The notes under the pieces: model-generated
Database searches by the model: none
What the model was told of the DNA's origin: nothing
What the model saw: the letters and a program-made list of their open reading frames with translations, nothing else
NCBI GenBank assembly: GCA_014380505.1
Contig: JACMJT010000254.1
Coordinates: 1-6,576, forward strand
DNA length: 6,576 nt
DNA from: Hyphomicrobiales bacterium
GTDB lineage: Bacteria > Pseudomonadota > Alphaproteobacteria > Rhizobiales > Aestuariivirgaceae
Reading direction: 5' to 3'
Shown here: piece by piece, positions 1 to 4,430 of the stretch
Position numbering within the stretch: position 1 is the stretch's first letter
Layout of the letters: each line of letters starts with the position of its first letter
Position numbers and translations under genes: made by a program

Positions 1-1032
1 GGTCATCAGGGCTCGCACCATTTCCTCAAGCGCTGGGCCTTCGATGATCTGGTCGAGCTTGTAGAGGGTCAGGTTGATGCGGTGATCAGTGACGCGGCCT
101 TGCGGGAAATTGTAGGTGCGGATGCGCTCCGAACGGTCTCCAGAGCCGACCTGGCCCTTGCGCTGGGCCGAACGTTCGGAGTCGATGCGCTGGCGTTCCA
201 GATCGTAGAGTCTCGACCGCAGGAGCTTCATGGCGGCATTCTTGTTTTTGAGTTGCGACTTTTCCGTCTGCTGGGCGACGGCGAGGCCGGTGGGAATATG
301 GGTGATGCGCACCGCCGAGTCGGTGGTGTTGACGGACTGGCCGCCGGGACCGGAAGAACGGTAAACATCGATGCGCAGGTCCTTGTCCTCGATCTTGATA
401 TCGATTTCTTCAGCCTCGGGCAGCACGGCCACGGTCGCGGCTGAGGTGTGGATGCGCCCTTGCGTTTCGGTCGCGGGCACGCGCTGCACCCGGTGCACGC
501 CCGACTCGAATTTCATGTGGGCATAGGCGCCGGAGCCGTAGATGTTAGCGATCGCTTCCTTGTAGCCGCCGTGTTCGCCGTCGCTTGCGGAAATCAATTC
601 AACTTTCCAACCCTTGAAGGCAGCATAGCGCTGGTACATGCGAAAGAGATCGCCGGCGAAGATCGCCGCTTCGTCGCCACCGGTTCCAGCACGCACCTCG
701 AGAATGACGTTCCGCTCGTCGGCGGCGTCCTTGGGCAGAAGCAGGATGCGGATATCGTGTTCATTCCGGGTGATCACTTCGTTGAGGCTGGCGCGTTCGG
801 CTTCCGCCATCTCGGCCAGTTCGCCGCCGGACTTGAGCATCTCGTCGACATCCAGCCTGTCGGCGTAGGCCTTTCTCAGCACGAGTGCCGCGCGTGCGGC
901 GGGCTCGATCTCCGCATATTCCTTCGACAGTTTGACGAAGGCCTCACCCGAAGTTCCACTGGAGAGCCCATGTTCCACGGTGGCAAAACGCTGGATGATG
1001 CGGTCGAGTTTTTCACGCGGAAAGGCAGTCAT
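1..1032 (-). CDS. prfA: Peptide chain release factor 1 (RF1), 3' end cut by window edge
   Basis: Class I release factor that reads UAA and UAG in the ribosomal A site and triggers hydrolysis of peptidyl-tRNA. The reverse strand from the ATG at 1032 is open for 344 codons to the window edge. RF1 proteins are about 360 residues, so only about 15 C-terminal residues are missing. The anticodon-like PAT tripeptide that marks RF1 rather than RF2 is at residues 186-188 ([11 protein letters not shown]). The catalytic GGQ loop is at 230-232 ([17 protein letters not shown]); PrmC normally methylates its glutamine. The N-terminal helical domain begins [12 protein letters not shown]. No clear Shine-Dalgarno precedes the ATG. 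The frame stays open upstream to a GTG at 1104, which would add 24 residues, but the ATG gives the usual RF1 length. The 79-bp gap to lysR, which is co-directional and upstream, shows no convincing promoter or terminator, so prfA may be transcribed partly from upstream. The identification is secure. Confidence 0.97.
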   Translation of the reverse strand, partial: MTAFPREKLDRIIQRFATVEHGLSSGTSGEAFVKLSKEYAEIEPAARAALVLRKAYADRLDVDEMLKSGGELAEMAEAERASLNEVITRNEHDIRILLLPKDAADERNVILEVRAGTGGDEAAIFAGDLFRMYQRYAAFKGWKVELISASDGEHGGYKEAIANIYGSGAYAHMKFESGVHRVQRVPATETQGRIHTSAATVAVLPEAEEIDIKIEDKDLRIDVYRSSGPGGQSVNTTDSAVRITHIPTGLAVAQQTEKSQLKNKNAAMKLLRSRLYDLERQRIDSERSAQRKGQVGSGDRSERIRTYNFPQGRVTDHRINLTLYKLDQIIEGPALEEMVRALMT

Positions 1033-1111
1033 GGACCGGGCTTGTAGCGGAAGACCCCACGCTTCGCAAAAACCATCAGCATAGAGCGCTGCTTCAAGAC
1101 GCACCTCCCCG

Positions 1112-2008
1112 CTAACGGCTCTGTTCTTCGATGGTCCAATCTATGAAGGACTTCGCCTCAGGCGAAAGTATTTTGCTCCGGGGCCATACGACGTAATAGC
1201 CGAAGCGGGTCTCAAGCGTTTCCTTCAGTACAGCTACAAGCCGTCCCGCAGCGAGTTCGCCATCCACCAGCCCCCGCCATCCGAGCGCAATGCCCAAGTC
1301 CCGTTTGGCCGCTTCGATGACAAGCGGATAGCTGTCAACCGTTAGACCCCGCTGGCCCGCAGCGATGCTGATGCCGTGACTGGTCAACCACTGGCGCCAG
1401 TTGAGCCAATTCCAGTGTTCGTCTTCAAGGTCAATCAACGCTTCACCAACCAGATCGGCCGGATGGCGCAGGGTGTGCCTCGATTTCAGATAGGCTGGGC
1501 TACATACGGGCACGATCTCATCACCGAACAATCGAACCGAATCATGGGTTACCCAATTTCCTTCACCGTGCATGAGTGCCACATCAACATCGCCCGTGAG
1601 GCACCTGCCATCATCATCGCTGACCAGGAGCCGAATACCTACGTTCGGGGAGTTCGCGCGCATTGCCTTGAGTCGCGGCATCAACCACATCGCCGCCATC
1701 GACTGATCCGCAGCGACTGTCAGCCTCGAGGCACGTTCGCTGATCCTGAGTTCGCGTGTCGCCACTGACACGTGGGCCAATGCGTTGACGATGGTGTGGA
1801 GATAGTCCCTTCCAGCACCGGTCAGCTCGACCGCCCTATGGGCGCGCAGGAACAAGGGTTGGCCAAGCCGATCTTCCAACAGCCTGATCTGCCGGGAGAC
1901 GGCAGCTTGGGTCACGTTCAACTCGGCGGCAGCCTTGGTGAAGCTCTGAAGCCGGCCGGCCGCCTCAAACGCGACCAAGGCAGCAAGGGAGGGAACATCC
2001 CTATTCAT
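1112..2008 (-). CDS. LysR-family transcriptional regulator, GcvA-like
   Basis: A 298-residue DNA-binding regulator of normal LysR length. The winged helix-turn-helix covers about residues 7-66. It has the typical LysR signature [23 protein letters not shown] at 23-45 and the wing [13 protein letters not shown] at 51-63. The effector-binding domain covers about 93-295. The [19 protein letters not shown] opening and a [20 protein letters not shown] segment at 226-244 are typical of the GcvA subgroup. That subgroup includes the glycine-cleavage activator and many regulators of neighbouring catabolic genes. The start is fixed within one codon, because an in-frame TGA lies at 2017-2015. The Shine-Dalgarno is weak (GAAAGA, about 2 nt from the ATG). 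A CATAAT -10-like box at 2022-2017 ends only 8 nt before the ATG, so the transcript could be nearly leaderless. The gene is divergent from the Rieske oxygenase, 91 bp away, which makes the oxygenase its probable target. The ligand is unknown; a methylated amine is a guess from the neighbour. Confidence 0.93.
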   Translation of the reverse strand: MNRDVPSLAALVAFEAAGRLQSFTKAAAELNVTQAAVSRQIRLLEDRLGQPLFLRAHRAVELTGAGRDYLHTIVNALAHVSVATRELRISERASRLTVAADQSMAAMWLMPRLKAMRANSPNVGIRLLVSDDDGRCLTGDVDVALMHGEGNWVTHDSVRLFGDEIVPVCSPAYLKSRHTLRHPADLVGEALIDLEDEHWNWLNWRQWLTSHGISIAAGQRGLTVDSYPLVIEAAKRDLGIALGWRGLVDGELAAGRLVAVLKETLETRFGYYVVWPRSKILSPEAKSFIDWTIEEQSR

Positions 2009-2022
2009 AATCTTTCATTATG
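2006..2022. promoter_or_regulatory. Candidate LysR operator (T-N11-A dyad) over the lysR start
   Basis: A perfect 6-bp inverted repeat, CATAAT (2006-2011) and ATTATG (2017-2022), separated by 5 bp. It contains the LysR-box form T-N11-A (T2008, A2020). It overlaps the lysR start codon (2008-2006) and a possible lysR -10 box, so binding should repress lysR. If the oxygenase transcript starts near 2080, the dyad centre lies near -66, the usual place for a LysR recognition site at an activated promoter. The repeat is seen directly; its role as operator is inferred. Confidence 0.5.
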
Positions 2023-2034
2023 CACTACCCGCAG

Positions 2035-2068
2035 AAATCATCGTTTGTGGGCTAAAAATGCATGATTT
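2035..2068. promoter_or_regulatory. Second inverted repeat, AAATCAT-N20-ATGATTT, in the divergent promoter region
   Basis: Perfect 7-bp arms at 2035-2041 and 2062-2068 flank 20 bp that hold the candidate -35 of the oxygenase. The right arm overlaps an ATGCAT palindrome (2058-2063). Its place between the upstream T-N11-A dyad and the -10 box suits the activation site at which LysR tetramers make a second contact. It could also be chance, since the region is AT-rich compared with its surroundings and the spacer is long. Confidence 0.3.
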
Positions 2069-2073
2069 ATGGT
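2045..2073 (+). promoter_or_regulatory. Candidate sigma-70-type promoter of the Rieske oxygenase gene
   Basis: TTGTGG (2045-2050), 17 bp, then TATGGT (2068-2073). The match to consensus is modest (TTG in the -35, 4 of 6 in the -10), as expected for a promoter that needs an activator. Transcription would start near 2080, about 20 nt before the ATG, which leaves just enough leader for the ribosome binding site at 2088-2095. Confidence 0.35.
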
Positions 2074-2087
2074 GATGTGTCGAGCGG

Positions 2088-2095
2088 AAAGGAAA
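2088..2095 (+). promoter_or_regulatory. Shine-Dalgarno of the Rieske oxygenase gene
   Basis: AAAGGAAA contains AAGGA (2089-2093), which ends 6 nt before the ATG at 2100. It is the clearest ribosome binding site in the window and fixes the oxygenase start. Confidence 0.7.
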
Positions 2096-2099
2096 TACC

Positions 2100-3239
2100 A
2101 TGAATGTTCAAGTTTTGCGGCGCGGCATTGGCGACGCGCCCGTCTGCGCCAACCCGGCGGAATCGTTTACCCTGCCGTCGCGTTTCTATACGGACCCCGC
2201 AGTCTACGAAGCTGAAAAGACGGCGATCTTCTTCAAGAACTGGTGGTGTGCCGGTCATAAGAGCCAGTTGCCGCGCCCGGGGAGTTACCTGACGACGGAG
2301 ATTTTTGAGCAGGGCGTGGTGGTGGCCCGCGGTCACGATGGTGGATTGCGAGCTTTCTATAATGTGTGTCAGCACCGCGGCCACGAATTGGTCAAGGGCA
2401 TGGGGGACGCAAAAATGCTGATTTGCCCCTATCATGCGTGGACCTACAATCTCGACGGCAGTCTACGCACCGCGCGTCTGACCAAGGCAATGCTTGACCT
2501 CAAAGCATGCGACTTCGCTCTTAAACCCGTACGAGTGGAGGAGTTCTGCGGGTTCATCTTTGTAAATCTCGATCCCGGCGCCACCTCGCTCAAGGAACAG
2601 ACAGGCGCCATGGAAGACGAGATCCGGAAATACGTTCCTCGCATTGACGAGATGGTTTTCGTCCATCGCCACAACTACGACGTCAAAGCAAACTGGAAAG
2701 TGGTGATCGATAATTTCCTCGAATGCTATCATTGCCATCCCGCGCACCGCGATTTCGTCGATCTCGTCGATATGGACAGCTATCGCAACATCATCAACGG
2801 CATCTATGTCAGTCAAATTTCCGAAGCTCCAAAAACAACCAGTGCCCGGGCTTACAAATTCGAGAAAGGCGAAGTCGATTTCGGTTACGCCGGGTGGTAC
2901 CTTTGGCCGAACCTGACGATCTGGGCCTATCCCGGCGAGCCAAACATTTCCGCCCTGATGATGATCCCCTCGGGGCCAGACCGCACCATCGAGCATCTCG
3001 ATTGGTTTCTGCCGACAACCACGATTAGCCAGCAGATCAAGGATGCGATGACGTACATGGACGAAACATTGCAGCCGGAAGATATCTCTCTATGCGAGAG
3101 CGTGCAGAAGGGCCTCAAGTCGAACGGCTACAATCAGGGCAGGTTCGTTATCGATCCGGATCACCCGCAACTTTCGGAACATGGCGTGCACCATTTTCAG
3201 AAACTGGTGGCGAATGCCTTGAATGCGGAGCTTGCCTAA
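2100..3239 (+). CDS. Rieske non-heme iron oxygenase, alpha subunit, quaternary-amine type (CntA/GbcA/Stc2-like)
   Basis: A 379-residue cytoplasmic oxygenase component that would use O2 and electrons from a separate reductase. The Rieske [2Fe-2S] ligands are C90-x-H92 and C109-x2-H112, 16 residues apart, in YNVCQHRGHEL and CPYHAWTYNLDG. The mononuclear iron site is H211 and H216 in ECYHCHPAHRDF, with D328 in LQPEDISL as the probable third ligand. E208 takes the place of the usual bridging aspartate, as in carnitine oxygenase CntA (E205/H208/H213/D323). The length is close to CntA (about 371) and YeaW (374) and shorter than GbcA or Stc2. The N-terminus (SFTLPSRFYTDPAVYEAEK) also fits this group. 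Demethylation or cleavage of a methylated amine such as a betaine or carnitine is inferred; other small substrates remain possible. No ferredoxin reductase is encoded here. GC is lower than in the flanking housekeeping genes (about 50-53% in sampled lines). It ends 34 bp from the convergent RodZ-like gene, with no visible terminator between them. Confidence 0.9.
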   Translation: MNVQVLRRGIGDAPVCANPAESFTLPSRFYTDPAVYEAEKTAIFFKNWWCAGHKSQLPRPGSYLTTEIFEQGVVVARGHDGGLRAFYNVCQHRGHELVKGMGDAKMLICPYHAWTYNLDGSLRTARLTKAMLDLKACDFALKPVRVEEFCGFIFVNLDPGATSLKEQTGAMEDEIRKYVPRIDEMVFVHRHNYDVKANWKVVIDNFLECYHCHPAHRDFVDLVDMDSYRNIINGIYVSQISEAPKTTSARAYKFEKGEVDFGYAGWYLWPNLTIWAYPGEPNISALMMIPSGPDRTIEHLDWFLPTTTISQQIKDAMTYMDETLQPEDISLCESVQKGLKSNGYNQGRFVIDPDHPQLSEHGVHHFQKLVANALNAELA

Positions 3240-3273
3240 TCCGCAGACGCGTGCCCGCCGGTATCGAAGTGTC

Positions 3274-4368
3274 TTAACCCTCTCGGTCCAGCGTCTTCAG
3301 ATCTAGCGAGCGGCCGACGAGGATTTCGCCGGGTGTGCCAAGGATGCCTTTTTCCTGGCCGTCGATCACGTAGCTCAGGAGGCCGCCGTCGCGGGCGATG
3401 ACGATAAGGCCGTCGCGGTCGGGGACGCGGTAGGTGTCGCCCTTCATCAGCATCTGGGTCAACACAACATTGCCCTGGGTATCCTCGATGCGGAGCCAGA
3501 CGGGGGCCTTGGCCTTGAGAACGAGGCGGGTGCCGCCATTGTTGGCGCCGAATTCGCGGCCATCCTTGGTCAACGTCATGTCGTCGGCGGAGGGCATCGG
3601 GATTTCCTGCACGGTGGCAGGCTGCTTGGCGATATTGTCCTCGATGAGGGCTGCCAAGCCATCGAGATTCGTGCCTTCTGATTCATCGGCGGTAGGCTCG
3701 GCGGCGGCGGCAATCGGCTGGTCGTCGGGCATGGCTTCCTCGGTCACCTTGACCAGGGCTTCTTCCGTGCCCGTGGAAGCCGTCGGCATGGCGTCGGCTG
3801 AGGTCACTTGTTCCGGGGCCTGGGGCTCCTCGCCACCTGGCATCAACATCCAGCTGGCGCCCGCGAACAGGAATAGGGCGCCCGCCAACGAGGCTACGAC
3901 GCCGCCTGTTCCGCCGGGAATGGCGGAGAGCTTGAAATTGAATTTGGGAAACGGCGGGAGCTTGCCGAAGCGCAGGATCTTGGCGCTCGAAAGGGGTGCT
4001 GGATTGGCGGGATGGCGGATTTGTGGAGCAATGGCCGGATGCGGCAGGAAGTGCATGTAGTGGCGCACCAGCGGCTCGGGATCGAAGCCCAGGTACTGGG
4101 CATAGATGCCGATCATCTCAAGGGCTTCCACGCGCTGCGGCATGCGCGTCATGTCGCCGAATTCGATGGCCTCGATATGATAGGGATGGATGCCCGTCGC
4201 CTCGCCCGCGTCCTCAAGGCTTTCGGCCCGGCGCTCGCGTTCGCGCTGGAGGAACCAGCCTGCTTCGGCTGCGGGATCGATCTCACCGTCGGGCTTTTGC
4301 CGAAAGAAACCTTCCGATTCGTCCAGGGTTTCGTCGCCGCCGTAGAGTCCACTCATCGCCATACTCAC
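3274..4368 (-). CDS. RodZ-like helix-turn-helix, single-pass membrane protein (HTH_25 / DUF4115)
   Basis: A 364-residue protein with RodZ architecture (E. coli RodZ is 337). It has an acidic N-terminal tail to about residue 36. A Cro/RodZ-type HTH follows at about 37-105, opening GWFLQRERERRAESLEDAGE. A basic stretch at 130-147 precedes one membrane segment (about 157-176, VVASLAGALFLFAGASWMLM). Next is an Ala/Pro/Glu-rich linker (about 178-275) and a C-terminal beta-rich DUF4115 domain (about 280-360, VWLRIEDTQGN to GEILVGRSLDL). Positive charge before the membrane segment puts the HTH in the cytoplasm and DUF4115 in the periplasm. RodZ links MreB to the cell envelope and helps keep rod shape, but alphaproteobacteria often carry diverged members of unknown role. 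The start is uncertain: GTG at 4368, ATG at 4362 or ATG at 4356, none with a strong Shine-Dalgarno. It lies 62 bp downstream of ptsP on the same strand and may be cotranscribed with it. Confidence 0.85.
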   Translation of the reverse strand: MSMAMSGLYGGDETLDESEGFFRQKPDGEIDPAAEAGWFLQRERERRAESLEDAGEATGIHPYHIEAIEFGDMTRMPQRVEALEMIGIYAQYLGFDPEPLVRHYMHFLPHPAIAPQIRHPANPAPLSSAKILRFGKLPPFPKFNFKLSAIPGGTGGVVASLAGALFLFAGASWMLMPGGEEPQAPEQVTSADAMPTASTGTEEALVKVTEEAMPDDQPIAAAAEPTADESEGTNLDGLAALIEDNIAKQPATVQEIPMPSADDMTLTKDGREFGANNGGTRLVLKAKAPVWLRIEDTQGNVVLTQMLMKGDTYRVPDRDGLIVIARDGGLLSYVIDGQEKGILGTPGEILVGRSLDLKTLDREG

Positions 4369-4370
4369 AG

Positions 4371-4388
4371 TTAACCGTTTGCTAACGG
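4371..4388. promoter_or_regulatory. CtrA-like box and small hairpin before the RodZ-like gene
   Basis: On the plus strand, TTAA (4371-4374), seven bases, then CTAA (4382-4385) differs at one position from the alphaproteobacterial CtrA site TTAA-N7-TTAA. The same stretch forms a perfect 5-bp inverted repeat, CCGTT (4375-4379) and AACGG (4384-4388), with a 4-base loop. In the minus-strand mRNA this hairpin would end 6 nt before the GTG at 4368. A further near half-site, CTAACCAT, is on the minus strand at 4423-4416. The sequences are seen directly; binding by CtrA or translational control is inferred. Confidence 0.25.
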
Positions 4389-4430
4389 ATTCATCTGCCT
4401 AGAGGATGACGGAGAATGGTTAGCGCGAGG

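Noticed and set aside
448..1047. 199-codon plus-strand open frame opposite prfA
   Set aside because: It is the antisense shadow of prfA, whose minus-strand frame has full RF1 motifs (PAT, GGQ). Long antisense frames are common in GC-rich DNA, and its translation shows no recognisable domain.
1033..1104. Longer prfA starting at an in-frame GTG (1104)
   Set aside because: It would add 24 residues not expected at the RF1 N-terminus, and the purine-rich GGGGAG abuts the GTG without proper spacing. The ATG at 1032 gives the normal family length.
2463..2996. 177-codon minus-strand open frame inside the Rieske gene
   Set aside because: It is the exact antisense of the conserved catalytic region, and its product resembles no family I know.
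1097..3250. AGACGC at 1097-1102 and 3245-3250 as target-site duplication around the cassette
   Set aside because: A 6-base match within about 110 bp of searched sequence is expected by chance, and no transposase or terminal inverted repeats accompany it.
3245..3265. Terminator between the oxygenase and the RodZ-like gene
   Set aside because: The stretch is GC-rich and contains an ACGCGT palindrome, but there is no stable stem with a loop and no T-run on either strand.
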